DNA from: Parasegetibacter sp. NRK P23
GTDB taxonomy: Bacteria > Bacteroidota > Bacteroidia > Chitinophagales > Chitinophagaceae
Direction of reading: 5' to 3'
Assembly (NCBI RefSeq): GCF_023721715.1
Contig: NZ_JAMDLG010000001.1
Location: 685,889 to 749,888 of the forward strand
DNA: 64,000 nucleotides
Below, piece by piece: positions 54,459 through 62,809 of the stretch. The stretch's first letter is position 1. Every line of letters starts with the position of its first letter. Below the pieces are notes generated by a model. That model saw only the letters and a list, made by a program, of their open reading frames with translations, searched no databases and was not told the origin of the DNA. Made by a program: the position numbers and the translations under genes.

Positions 54459-54986
54459 CTACTCTCCCTTCGCCTTCGCGTATCCTTCAGGATCAGTTTT
54501 AGGATTGGGGATCAGCAGTTCATCTTTGCCATATACAAATCCTTTCCGCTGGTAATTCGCCGGGGCGAAGGTTTCGGAAAGATAGATCGCATCTTTCGGA
54601 CAGGCTTCTTCACACAATCCGCAGAAGATGCAGCGCAGCATATTGATCTCGTATTTGGCCGCATACTTTTCTTCCCGGTAAAGGTTCTCCTCCCCTTTCT
54701 GCCTTTCCGCCGCTTCCATGGTGATGGCTTCTGCAGGACAGGCAACCGCACACAGTCCACAGGCGGTGCATTTCTCACGACCTTCCTCATCACGGTTCAG
54801 CACGTGCAGTCCGCGGAACACTGGGCTGAACGGACGTTTCTCTTCGGGATAGCTGATGGTAGGCTTCTTTCTGAAGAAGTGCTTCAGCGTTACCGCCATT
54901 CCTTTCAGGATCGAGGGCATATAGATCTTCTCCGAAAATGTCATCGGGCGACGATCTACAGACTGGGATCTATTGGTCAGTTGCAT
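54459..54986 (-). CDS. nuoI: NADH-quinone oxidoreductase subunit I
   Basis: A 175-residue peripheral-arm subunit. It carries two 4Fe-4S ferredoxin motifs, CTACGLCAVACPAEAI near residue 77 and CIFCGLCEEACPKDAI near 117, for clusters N6a and N6b. An amphipathic N-terminal segment contacts the membrane arm. It starts 18 bases after the nuoH stop. Confidence 0.96.
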   Translation of the reverse strand: MQLTNRSQSVDRRPMTFSEKIYMPSILKGMAVTLKHFFRKKPTISYPEEKRPFSPVFRGLHVLNRDEEGREKCTACGLCAVACPAEAITMEAAERQKGEENLYREEKYAAKYEINMLRCIFCGLCEEACPKDAIYLSETFAPANYQRKGFVYGKDELLIPNPKTDPEGYAKAKGE

Positions 54987-55004
54987 AATTTCTGTTTTAA
55001 AGTG

Positions 55005-56078
55005 CTATTTCTTCAGCCACAATACTACGGCTCCGGTGATGATCATATTTACGAGTGCCAGTGGTATCAATCCTTTCCAGCCCAGGTTCATCAGTTGATC
55101 GTAACGGAACCGCGGTATAGTCCAGCGTACCCACATGAAGAAGAATATGAACATGCAGGTCTTCAACAATAAACTAAGTACCTGGAGGAGTGCGAGCCAG
55201 TTCCCTCCTATTGCTTCACCGAGTGCGATGTCTTTCACAAATGGAATATCGTAACCGCCCCAGAACAGGGTTGCCATGATCACACTGCTGATGAACATGT
55301 TGATATATTCCGCGAACAAGTAGAAACCAAGTTTCATGGAAGAATATTCCTGGTGGTAACCGAAGTTCAGTTCACTTTCCGCTTCGGGAAGGTCGAAAGG
55401 TGTACGGTTACATTCCGCGAATGCGCAAACCAGGAAGATGAAGAAACCGAGAGGTTGGTACAATACATTGTACCAGGTATCGATCTGCTGGCCCACGATC
55501 GTTTTCATGCTGAGTGATCCGGTGAGCATCAGCAGGGCGATGAGCGAAAGACCCATGGGCAGTTCGTAGGAGATTACCTGCGAAGCGCCACGGAGCGCGG
55601 CCATCAGGGAGAATTTGTTGTTGGAGGCCCAGCCACCGATCATGATGCCATACACCCCCATACTCACCACGCCGAATACGAACAGTATCCCGATGTTGAT
55701 ATCGGCCACCTGTAAGGGAATGGTGCGTTCTACGCCGTTGAACGTAAAACTAAGGTCGCTGCCCCAGGGAATCACGGCGCTGGTCATCATCGCGGTGAGC
55801 ATTGCCAGTCCGGGCCCGATAACGAACAGGAACTTATTAGAAGTATTGGGAACGATCTCTTCCTTCATGAACAACTTCAGTCCATCGGCGAGGGGCTGCA
55901 ATATCCCGAAAGGACCCGCGCGGTTGGGACCGAGACGATCCTGAATAAAACCGGCCACTTTCCTTTCAGCATAGGTTTCGTACATAGCGATCACCAGGCT
56001 CACCCCGATGATCACGGAGATAAGCGCTGCTTTTTCGATGATGAAAGCCCAATCGATGGCCAATAACGTAAGGTGCAT
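55005..56078 (-). CDS. nuoH: NADH-quinone oxidoreductase subunit H
   Basis: A 357-residue membrane subunit with eight helices that forms the quinone entry site. Conserved phrases include YAERKVAGFIQDRLGPNRAG near 32 and the acidic loop NRTPFDLPEAESELNFGYHQ near 221. It lies 36 bases after the nuoG stop. Confidence 0.96.
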   Translation of the reverse strand: MHLTLLAIDWAFIIEKAALISVIIGVSLVIAMYETYAERKVAGFIQDRLGPNRAGPFGILQPLADGLKLFMKEEIVPNTSNKFLFVIGPGLAMLTAMMTSAVIPWGSDLSFTFNGVERTIPLQVADINIGILFVFGVVSMGVYGIMIGGWASNNKFSLMAALRGASQVISYELPMGLSLIALLMLTGSLSMKTIVGQQIDTWYNVLYQPLGFFIFLVCAFAECNRTPFDLPEAESELNFGYHQEYSSMKLGFYLFAEYINMFISSVIMATLFWGGYDIPFVKDIALGEAIGGNWLALLQVLSLLLKTCMFIFFFMWVRWTIPRFRYDQLMNLGWKGLIPLALVNMIITGAVVLWLKK

Positions 56079-56114
56079 TCTATTGAATTGTTTCTGTTCT
56101 AATTTGAATTCTGC

Positions 56115-57215
56115 TTACTGCTCTTTGAATACGCCGGAACTGGCTGGTCCGGGTAATTCAGAGAGTTTCACTTCCGGTTTGTTTACTTCGCTCACACTGT
56201 GGATTTCCATCAGCAATCGCGGTTCTTTACCCATCACTTTTTGGATCGTTTCCTCCGGTTTTTTCATGCCTACGTAATGGTTGGCGCTGATCACGGAGTG
56301 GCGGTCTATCTGGCGTGGTCCTTCAATGGTCCAGTCGGAAGTATGTTTTTTCTCGAAGCGGCATTCGTTGCAGATCCATCCTGGTTTTCCGTCGGCGGTA
56401 TCTTCTACTTCACCCCACTGGTCTTTGCGGGCGGTTACGCGGAACACTTCGTCGCCACGGTACCAGAGCGTTGTTTGTCCGCAACACTTCTCACAATCCC
56501 TGTGTGCGTTCACTGGTTTCAGGAACCAAACGCGGTTCTTGAAACGGAAAGTTTTATCGGTCAGTGCGCCTACGGGGCAAACATCAATCACGTTTCCACT
56601 GAAATCGTTGGTGATGGCTTTGCCGAGCAGGGTGGATATTTCAGACTTCTCGCCTCTTTCCAGCACACCGTGGATCCTGGCATCGGTCAGTTGCTCCGCG
56701 GTGAATACGCAACGGTAGCAGAGGATGCAGCGGGTCATGTGCAATTGGATATTCGGGCCGATGTCTTCTTTTTCGAAGGTTCTTCTATCGAATTCGTAGC
56801 GGGTGCTTTCGGCGCCGTGCTCATAGCTGAGGTCCTGGAGATGGCATTCCCCTGCCTGGTCGCAGATGGGGCAATCCAGGGGGTGGTTGAGGAGCAGGAA
56901 TTCCACCACGCCTTTACGGGCATCGATCACGCGTTCGCTGGTAATGCTTTTCACGATCATGCCATCCATCACGGTGGTGCGGCAACTGGCTACCAGTTTG
57001 GGCATGGGTCGTGGGTCGGCAGTGGAGCCGGCGGCTACTTCTACCAGACAGGTACGGCATTTCCCGCCGCTTCCCTTCAGTTTGCTGTAGTAGCACATAG
57101 CGGGCGGGGTAACATCGCCTCCGATCTGACGCGCGGCCTGGAGGATCGTGGTTCCGGGGGGAACTTCGATGGTGATGTTGTCTACCGTTACTTTAAATAG
57201 TTGTTGTTCACTCAT
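56115..57215 (-). CDS. nuoG: NADH-quinone oxidoreductase subunit G (short form)
   Basis: A 366-residue iron-sulfur subunit. A 2Fe-2S ferredoxin domain holds N1b (MCYYSKLKGSGGKCRTC, then CRTT). The HPLDCPICDQAGECHLQD region holds N5, and RCILCYRC plus DVCPVGAL hold N4. A CEKCCGQ...WICNECRF segment follows. The molybdopterin-oxidoreductase domains of the longer (about 700-900 residue) NuoG proteins are absent. Short NuoG proteins occur in related bacteria, so this is probably normal and not a truncation. The GxxExxY cassette lies just upstream. Confidence 0.93.
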   Translation of the reverse strand: MSEQQLFKVTVDNITIEVPPGTTILQAARQIGGDVTPPAMCYYSKLKGSGGKCRTCLVEVAAGSTADPRPMPKLVASCRTTVMDGMIVKSITSERVIDARKGVVEFLLLNHPLDCPICDQAGECHLQDLSYEHGAESTRYEFDRRTFEKEDIGPNIQLHMTRCILCYRCVFTAEQLTDARIHGVLERGEKSEISTLLGKAITNDFSGNVIDVCPVGALTDKTFRFKNRVWFLKPVNAHRDCEKCCGQTTLWYRGDEVFRVTARKDQWGEVEDTADGKPGWICNECRFEKKHTSDWTIEGPRQIDRHSVISANHYVGMKKPEETIQKVMGKEPRLLMEIHSVSEVNKPEVKLSELPGPASSGVFKEQ

Positions 57216-57225
57216 CCTCGTATGT

Positions 57226-57265
57226 TTTTTTCACGCAAAGACGCAAGGGAGCAGAGACGCAAGGA
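57226..57265. repeat. Left 40-bp terminal inverted repeat of the GxxExxY cassette
   Basis: A 40-base sequence built of TTTTTTCACGCAAAGACGCA followed by AGGGAGCAGAGACGCAAGGA. It is the reverse complement of 57728-57767 with one mismatch. It lies 11 bases upstream of nuoG. Confidence 0.85.
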
Positions 57266-57313
57266 TGCGATAGCGTTACTGATTGTTAATATTTTTCGAT
57301 CTGCTACTTTCAT

Positions 57314-57691
57314 TTAAAGCCCGTTTGCTATTCTGTGAAATCCATCTTTTAAAAGATCAACGTTAAAATTGATCAGTAATCCCAGTTTTATATCCGTCAA
57401 CTTCAAATAGGTAATAATCTGTTTGAAGTGAATCTTTTCCAATTGTTCCACTGATTTAACTTCTACTATCACACATTCTTCTATCACCAAATCTGCACGA
57501 AAACCACGCTTCATTTCCAACCCCTCATGCACAACTTTCACAATCTTCTGCCTTTCCACCTCCCAACCCCGTTTCGTTAATTCATAACAGAGCAATTCTT
57601 CGTATACGCTCTCAAACAACCCCGGCCCAAATTTCCTATGCAAATCCAAAGAAGCCTCAAACACACCCCTTGCAATCTCATTCTCTATCAT
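57314..57691 (-). CDS. GxxExxY family protein
   Basis: A 125-residue protein. The name-giving motif is GLFESVY (residues 24-30), in RKFGPGLFESVYEELLCYEL. The core ends with FRADLVIEECVIVEVKSVEQ, a D-x(n)-E-x-K arrangement that recalls PD-(D/E)xK nucleases and is typical of the family. The C-terminus reads INFNVDLLKDGFHRIANGL. The molecular function is not established. The frame is open to a GTG at 57727, next to the right inverted repeat. The ATG at 57691 (MIENEIARGVFEASLDLHRK) matches the usual family start. Confidence 0.88.
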   Translation of the reverse strand: MIENEIARGVFEASLDLHRKFGPGLFESVYEELLCYELTKRGWEVERQKIVKVVHEGLEMKRGFRADLVIEECVIVEVKSVEQLEKIHFKQIITYLKLTDIKLGLLINFNVDLLKDGFHRIANGL

Positions 57692-57727
57692 CTCCAAGTA
57701 TTTTACACCTGCAAAATACTCAACCAC

Positions 57728-57767
57728 TCCTTGCGTCTCCGCTCCCTTGCGTCTTTGCGTGAAAAAA
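57728..57767. repeat. Right 40-bp terminal inverted repeat of the GxxExxY cassette
   Basis: Reverse complement of 57226-57265 except for one base (GCGGAG for GCAGAG). It lies 24 bases after the nuoF stop. Confidence 0.85.
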
Positions 57768-57791
57768 CACCCAACACCCCCGTGAAATCAC

Positions 57792-59147
57792 CTACGCCTC
57801 CGCCGGAACATAAATAGGATCCGCATAATGCCTCAACCCATAATTCCCCTTCACCGCCTCATCCGGATGCAGCACATGCCACTCAAATTCATCCCTGAAA
57901 TGCCTGATGGCAGCAGCTACGGGCCAGGCCGCAGCATCTCCCAGCGGGCAGATCGTATTGCCTTCGATCCTGCGCTGGATATCCCACAGCAGGTCGATAT
58001 CACTCATTTTGCCTTTTCCTTTCTCGATGTTCTTCAGGATTTTATACATCCAGCCCGTACCTTCCCGGCAGGGAGAGCACTGACCGCAACTCTCGTGGTT
58101 GTAGAAATGCGCCAGGGTCATGGTATGTTTTACCACGCACTGGTCTTCATCGAGTACGATGAAACCGCCGGAACCCATCATGGAGCCGGTGGCGAAGCCG
58201 CCATCACTCAGACTTTCATAGTTCATGTAGCGGGTTTCACCTTTCGCTGTTTTCAGCAAAAGGTTAGCGGGCAGGATGGGCACGGAAGAACCGCCCGGGA
58301 TACATGCCTTCAGCTTTTTACCATTGCGGATACCGCCACAATATTCATCGGAATAAATAAATTCTTCTACTGAGATGGTCATGTCAATCTCGTACACGCC
58401 ACCTTTGTTGATGTTGCCGCAGGCGGAGATCAGTTTGGTACCGGTGGAACGGCCTACGCCGATTTTAGCGTATTCCTCCGCGCCGATGTTCATGATGGGC
58501 ACGATGGCGGCGAGTGTTTCCACATTGTTCACCACAGTCGGACAATCGTACAATCCTTTTACGGCGGGGAACGGAGGTTTGATTCGCGGGTTACCACGCT
58601 TGCCTTCGAGGGATTCGATCAACGCGGTTTCTTCTCCGCAGATGTAAGCGCCGGCACCACGTTGCACGTAGATTTCCAGGTCGAAACCGGTACCTAAAAT
58701 GTTTTTTCCGAGCCAGCCGTTCTGTTTCGCTTCGGCGATGGCTTGTTCAAGAATATCTGGGATCCAGGCGTATTCACCACGGATATAAATGTAAGTGCTG
58801 TTGGAACCCAGTGCATAAGAAGAAACGATCAGTCCTTCGATGAGCAGATGGGGCAGGAATTCCATGAGGTAGCGGTCCTTGAAGGTTCCGGGCTCACTTT
58901 CGTCGGCATTGCACACCAGGTAGCGGGGCACGCCTTCGGGTTTGGCCAGGAAGCTCCATTTCATACCGGTGGGGAATCCGGCGCCACCCCTTCCGCGGAG
59001 ACCACTTTTCTTCACTTCTTCCACAATATCGTTGGGCGCCATTTTCAGCGCTTTCTCCACAGAGCGGTACCCACCGTTTTTACGGTATACATCGTAATAA
59101 CGGATGCCTTCAATATGTGCGTTCTCGAGTAACAGTTTAACTCCCAT
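57792..59147 (-). CDS. nuoF: NADH-quinone oxidoreductase subunit F
   Basis: A 451-residue peripheral-arm subunit that binds NADH and FMN. The glycine-rich NADH/FMN region is GLRGRGGAGFPTGMKW near residue 50. The 4Fe-4S N3 ligands are in ESCGQCSPCREGTGW near 353 and a later Cys in NTICPLGDAAAWP. It starts 20 bases after the nuoE stop. The GxxExxY cassette lies immediately downstream. Confidence 0.96.
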   Translation of the reverse strand: MGVKLLLENAHIEGIRYYDVYRKNGGYRSVEKALKMAPNDIVEEVKKSGLRGRGGAGFPTGMKWSFLAKPEGVPRYLVCNADESEPGTFKDRYLMEFLPHLLIEGLIVSSYALGSNSTYIYIRGEYAWIPDILEQAIAEAKQNGWLGKNILGTGFDLEIYVQRGAGAYICGEETALIESLEGKRGNPRIKPPFPAVKGLYDCPTVVNNVETLAAIVPIMNIGAEEYAKIGVGRSTGTKLISACGNINKGGVYEIDMTISVEEFIYSDEYCGGIRNGKKLKACIPGGSSVPILPANLLLKTAKGETRYMNYESLSDGGFATGSMMGSGGFIVLDEDQCVVKHTMTLAHFYNHESCGQCSPCREGTGWMYKILKNIEKGKGKMSDIDLLWDIQRRIEGNTICPLGDAAAWPVAAAIRHFRDEFEWHVLHPDEAVKGNYGLRHYADPIYVPAEA

Positions 59148-59167
59148 GCTGCGGTAGTTTTATACTT

Positions 59168-59653
59168 TTAAGCCTTCTGCCTGCATTCTTCAATGATCTG
59201 GTCCACTCTTTCCCTGGTAAGGTGCTCGCGGTAATGTTTGCCCAGCTGCATCATGGGGGCGTACCCGCAAGCGCCGAGGCATTCCGCCGGTTTCAGGGTG
59301 AATAGACCGTCTGCCGTGGTTTCACCGGGACCAATACCCAGTTTCTCCTTGATATAAGCAATGATATCATCGCTGCCACTGATCATACAGGGACCGGTGA
59401 TACATACTTCCAATACGTTTTTCCCTACGGGTTTCAGGTTGAACATGGTGTAAAAGGTAGCCACCTCGTACACTTCAATCGGCGTGATGCCCAGTAACTC
59501 AGCTACGTAATCCATTACAGGCGCATCCAGCCAGCCGCCGGCTTCCTCCTGTGCAAGATGCAACAGCGGTATCAACGCGCTCTTCTGCTTTCCCTCCGGA
59601 TACCGGTTGATGATCTCCTGAACCTTTTCCAACTTTTCGGGTGAAAATTTCAT
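59168..59653 (-). CDS. nuoE: NADH-quinone oxidoreductase subunit E
   Basis: A 161-residue thioredoxin-fold subunit with the 2Fe-2S cluster N1a. The ligands are in CITGPC near residue 85 and in CLGACGYAPMM near 125. It forms the NADH dehydrogenase module with NuoF and NuoG. It begins 36 bases after the nuoD stop. Confidence 0.96.
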   Translation of the reverse strand: MKFSPEKLEKVQEIINRYPEGKQKSALIPLLHLAQEEAGGWLDAPVMDYVAELLGITPIEVYEVATFYTMFNLKPVGKNVLEVCITGPCMISGSDDIIAYIKEKLGIGPGETTADGLFTLKPAECLGACGYAPMMQLGKHYREHLTRERVDQIIEECRQKA

Positions 59654-59689
59654 CCGTTGTTATTTTAAATCTGTTATTGCTCTTCTAAG

Positions 59690-60913
59690 TTATGCGTCCA
59701 ATTCCCCGGCGATCAGGTTCAGACTACTCATCGTCATTACCGCGTCGGCCAGTTGTCCACCCTTAATCAGTTCGGGATAGGCCTGGTAGTAAATGAAGCA
59801 GGGCCTTCTGAAATGCAGTCTGAACGGCGCTCTTCCCCCATCGCTGATGAGGTAGAACCCGAGTTCTCCGTTTCCGCCTTCCACAGAATGGTACACTTCC
59901 CCTTTCGGCATATCGATCTCTCCCATGATGATTTTGAAGTGCCAGATCAGTGCTTCCATCTTCGTATAAACATCCTTTTTCTCCGGGAGATAGTATTCAG
60001 GCACATCAGCGTGATATACTTCCGCCTCAGCACCTTTGAACTCCTGCACTTTCTGGTAGGCCTGTTTGATGATCTCCAGGCTTTGCCACATTTCCTGGCT
60101 GCGCACCAGCCAGCGGTCGTAGTTATCACCAGTGGTTCCAACAGGTATCTTGAAATCGAAGTCTTCGTAAGAGGAATAAGGTTTGGCCACGCGCACATCG
60201 TAATCCACGCCTGCGGCACGCAGGTTCGGGCCCGTGAAACCGTAGTTGAGGGCGCGTTCGGCACTGATGGCGCCGGTGCCCATCAACCTTTCCATAAAGA
60301 TCCTGTTGCGGAGGAAGAGTCCTTCGAACTCCTTCAGTACAACGGGATATTCTTTCAGGAATTTTTCAATTTTTTCGAAGGCGGTATTGGTGAAGTTCCT
60401 TTCAAAACCACCGATGCGACCAATATTGGTAGTGAGACGGGAGCCGCACACTTCTTCGTAAATTTCATATACCAGTTCACGGTACTGCATTACGTAGAGG
60501 AACCCGGTAAACGCACCGGAGTCCACGCCCACAATGGAGTTGCAGATCAGGTGATCGGTAATACGCGAGAGTTCCATCAGGATCACGCGGAGGTAATCCA
60601 CGCGCTTGGGTGTTTTCACGCCCAGCAATTTCTCACAGGTGGTGTGCCAGCCCATGTTGTTGATGGGGGCGGAACAATAGTTGAGGCGATCGGTAAGCGG
60701 GGTGATCTGGTACAGGGGGCGGCGCTCGGCGATCTTTTCGAAGGCGCGGTGGATGTACCCGATGGTTTGTTCGGTAGAAACAACCCTTTCACCATCCAGT
60801 TCAAGGATATTCTGCATAACCCCGTGCGTGGCCGGGTGCGTGGGCCCCAGGTTCAGCGTGGTGGTCTGCTTTTCGATCGAGCCTTCCGGCAGTTTTATAT
60901 GTTGTTCAGACAT
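59690..60913 (-). CDS. nuoD: NADH-quinone oxidoreductase subunit D
   Basis: A 407-residue 49-kDa-type subunit that helps form the quinone site. Conserved phrases include LNLGPTHPATHGVMQNILEL near residue 19 and a C-terminus ending ADAVMTMSSLNLIAGELDA. It is separate from nuoC (in some bacteria they are fused). It begins 27 bases after the nuoC stop. Confidence 0.96.
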   Translation of the reverse strand: MSEQHIKLPEGSIEKQTTTLNLGPTHPATHGVMQNILELDGERVVSTEQTIGYIHRAFEKIAERRPLYQITPLTDRLNYCSAPINNMGWHTTCEKLLGVKTPKRVDYLRVILMELSRITDHLICNSIVGVDSGAFTGFLYVMQYRELVYEIYEEVCGSRLTTNIGRIGGFERNFTNTAFEKIEKFLKEYPVVLKEFEGLFLRNRIFMERLMGTGAISAERALNYGFTGPNLRAAGVDYDVRVAKPYSSYEDFDFKIPVGTTGDNYDRWLVRSQEMWQSLEIIKQAYQKVQEFKGAEAEVYHADVPEYYLPEKKDVYTKMEALIWHFKIIMGEIDMPKGEVYHSVEGGNGELGFYLISDGGRAPFRLHFRRPCFIYYQAYPELIKGGQLADAVMTMSSLNLIAGELDA

Positions 60914-60940
60914 TACTGTCTATTGTTTTTTTATTGAATA

Positions 60941-61459
60941 CTATTGAAATATTTCTCCCCTTCCGAACATTTCATCATCCTTATCGATCCTGGACTGGTC
61001 TTCCAGCGGAAACTCTTTCCGCAACGGGAAATAGTCCATTTCATCCACATTCAGGATACGGATCAGGTTGGGATGACCAATAAAGTTGATCCCGTAGAAA
61101 TCGTATGTTTCCCGCTCCATCCAGTTGGCCGTGGAGAACAAGGCCGTCGCGCTGAAAACATCGGGCTGCGCCACGGATGTAAATACTTTAAAACGAAGGC
61201 GCACGTTGGCTTCCAGGTTGTGCAGGTGGTAAACCACCGCCAGTTCCCTCCCTTCATTATCGGGATAGTGCACCCCGCAGAGATCGGTCATGAACCTGAA
61301 CTTCAGCGTTTCATCATCGTAAAGAAACTGGAGCACTTTCAGGTTCAGGTCTTTCGGCGACTCAAAACTGAGCATATCGAAGGATTCTTCGAAGCCTGTT
61401 ACCTGCTCTCCGAACTTCTCGACAAGTCTTTCCCGGATGTATTCGTTTGTGATTTCCAT
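60941..61459 (-). CDS. nuoC: NADH-quinone oxidoreductase subunit C
   Basis: A 172-residue 30-kDa-type subunit. The family signature is NWMERETYDFYGINFIGHPN near residue 105, and the protein ends in PLEDQSRIDKDDEMF. The frame is open to a TTG at 61477, but the ATG at 61459 (MEITNEYI) avoids the overlap with nuoB and is preferred. Confidence 0.94.
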   Translation of the reverse strand: MEITNEYIRERLVEKFGEQVTGFEESFDMLSFESPKDLNLKVLQFLYDDETLKFRFMTDLCGVHYPDNEGRELAVVYHLHNLEANVRLRFKVFTSVAQPDVFSATALFSTANWMERETYDFYGINFIGHPNLIRILNVDEMDYFPLRKEFPLEDQSRIDKDDEMFGRGEIFQ

Positions 61460-61469
61460 TTCAAAAGCG

Positions 61470-62042
61470 TTATTCAATTCCGTAACTGTTCATCAAAGCC
61501 TTGTACCTGTCGCTGTTCCTTCTTCTCAGGCTCTCGTTCCCCACCAGGTCCTGGATTTTCATAAAACCATCCAGAATTGCTTCGGGGCGCGGAGGACAAC
61601 CGGGCACATACACATCCACGGGAACCACCTGGTCGATGCCCTGCAATACGGAGTAGGTATCAAATATTCCTCCGGAAGAGGCGCAGGCTCCAACGGCGAT
61701 CACCCAACGCGGCTCAGCCATTTGCAGGTAAACCTGTTTCACCACGGGACCCATCTTTTTAGCGATGGTGCCCATCACCATTAAGAGATCGCACTGACGC
61801 GGAGAGAACCCCACCCTTTCCGCTCCGAAACGCGCGAGATCGTAGTGCGAGGCCATGGTGGCCATGAACTCAATACCGCAGCAGGAAGTTGCGAAAGGCA
61901 GGGGCCAGATGGAATTTTTCCGGGCCAGGCCCACCACTTTATCCAGGTTGGTCGCAAAGAATCCTTCGCCCATAAGGCCTTCTGGACCTTCCTTCACCAA
62001 CTTTACATCACCATTGATATTAAATCGAACCGGACGTGCCAT
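61470..62042 (-). CDS. nuoB: NADH-quinone oxidoreductase subunit B
   Basis: A 190-residue subunit that holds the last cluster, N2. The tandem cysteines are in FATSCCGIEFMATMASHYDL near residue 50, and the other ligands are in GACASSGGIF and PGCPPRPEAIL. The frame extends to a TTG at 62048; the ATG at 62042 (MARPVRFN) is preferred. Confidence 0.96.
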   Translation of the reverse strand: MARPVRFNINGDVKLVKEGPEGLMGEGFFATNLDKVVGLARKNSIWPLPFATSCCGIEFMATMASHYDLARFGAERVGFSPRQCDLLMVMGTIAKKMGPVVKQVYLQMAEPRWVIAVGACASSGGIFDTYSVLQGIDQVVPVDVYVPGCPPRPEAILDGFMKIQDLVGNESLRRRNSDRYKALMNSYGIE

Positions 62043-62104
62043 AATCAATATGTTTTATCTACCTGGTAAAACCCCTGAAATGCAATAGTGTTCAGCCTTC
62101 TCTG

Positions 62105-62518
62105 TTAATCCTCCCACTGAAGGGCGCCTTTCTTCACGATATAGAAGAACCCGGCCAGAAAGAATCCCACGAACATCAGTACGGCGGCGAAGCCATGCCA
62201 ACCCAACTCCCTGAAATTCACAGCGTAAGGATAAAAGAAAATCACTTCAACATCGAACAATACAAAAAGGATCGCTACCAGGAAATATTTGATGGCCATG
62301 GGCTGTCTTGCGTTGCCCTGGCTCTCGATGCCACTCTCGAAGTTGCTGAGCTTATCGGATGTTTTGCGTTTTGGACCTAAAAGATGGGTGGCTCCAAGCG
62401 TTATTGCCACAAAAAGAATAGCAAAAAGGAATTGGATACCGATTGGGAAATAGTTCACTGCATTGTTTACATCCGCTGCAGCCCCTACGGTTTGGGCCTG
62501 CAAAAATATTGGGTCCAT
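62105..62518 (-). CDS. nuoA: NADH-quinone oxidoreductase subunit A
   Basis: A 137-residue membrane subunit with three helices. Conserved phrases are NFESGIESQGNARQPMAIKY and FVLFDVEVIFFYPYAV. It is the first gene of the operon. The frame is open to 62701, but a -7 box lies at 62542-62549 and the ATG at 62518 is the first good start below it. Confidence 0.93.
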   Translation of the reverse strand: MDPIFLQAQTVGAAADVNNAVNYFPIGIQFLFAILFVAITLGATHLLGPKRKTSDKLSNFESGIESQGNARQPMAIKYFLVAILFVLFDVEVIFFYPYAVNFRELGWHGFAAVLMFVGFFLAGFFYIVKKGALQWED

Positions 62519-62541
62519 GGTACTTTGAATTGCTCCAACGG

Positions 62542-62549
62542 CAAAAATA
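62542..62549 (-). promoter_or_regulatory. Candidate -7 box (TATTTTTG) of the nuo operon
   Basis: TATTTTTG fits TAnnTTTG. Transcription would start near 62535 and give a leader of about 17 bases before the nuoA ATG at 62518. A T-rich stretch lies at the -33 position. Confidence 0.55.
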
Positions 62550-62716
62550 GTATACGAATCATTAAAAACCATGTGAATAAGAAAATAATAAGCCGGTAAA
62601 CAGATTGTGGAAGAAAAGTTTCCCGGTCCATTGTGCAACATTAAACATATTCGCTTTTTATTAATGCAAAATAAGCAGAACAACAACGGGATGAACATCA
62701 AAACTAAATCAGGACC

Positions 62717-62733
62717 ATATCGGTTCCCGATAT
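62717..62733. promoter_or_regulatory. Short palindrome upstream of the nuo promoter
   Basis: ATATCGG-TTC-CCGATAT has perfect 7-bp arms. It sits about 170 bases upstream of the nuo -7 box, between the TPR-gene terminator and nuoA. It could be a regulator binding site; no direct evidence. Confidence 0.3.
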
Positions 62734-62750
62734 TAGAAAAAGATTAGACT

Positions 62751-62788
62751 TAAAAAGAAAGGGGTGCATCCTGATGACACACCCCTTT
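62751..62788 (-). terminator. Terminator of the TPR protein gene
   Basis: On the minus strand AAAGGGGTG pairs with CACCCCTTT (9 bp, loop of 13) and CTTTTTAAG follows. It lies 21 bases after the stop of the TPR gene and insulates the nuo operon from it. Confidence 0.75.
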
Positions 62789-62809
62789 GTAAAAGAATAT
62801 TGTTACCGG

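Larger units (their letters stand above)
57226..57767 (-). mobile_element. 542-bp inverted-repeat cassette carrying a GxxExxY gene
   Basis: A unit with 40-bp terminal inverted repeats (39 of 40 matches) encloses one gene on the minus strand, in the same orientation as the nuo genes. No transposase is present, so movement would be in trans. No clear target-site duplication is visible. It is inserted between nuoF and nuoG of an otherwise complete operon. It has no strong terminator inside, so the distal nuo genes can be read through. Confidence 0.6.

Noticed and set aside
62519-62701. 61-residue N-terminal extension of NuoA
   Set aside because: It would place the start upstream of the TATTTTTG promoter box and add an unusual hydrophobic leader; the ATG at 62518 gives the family length.
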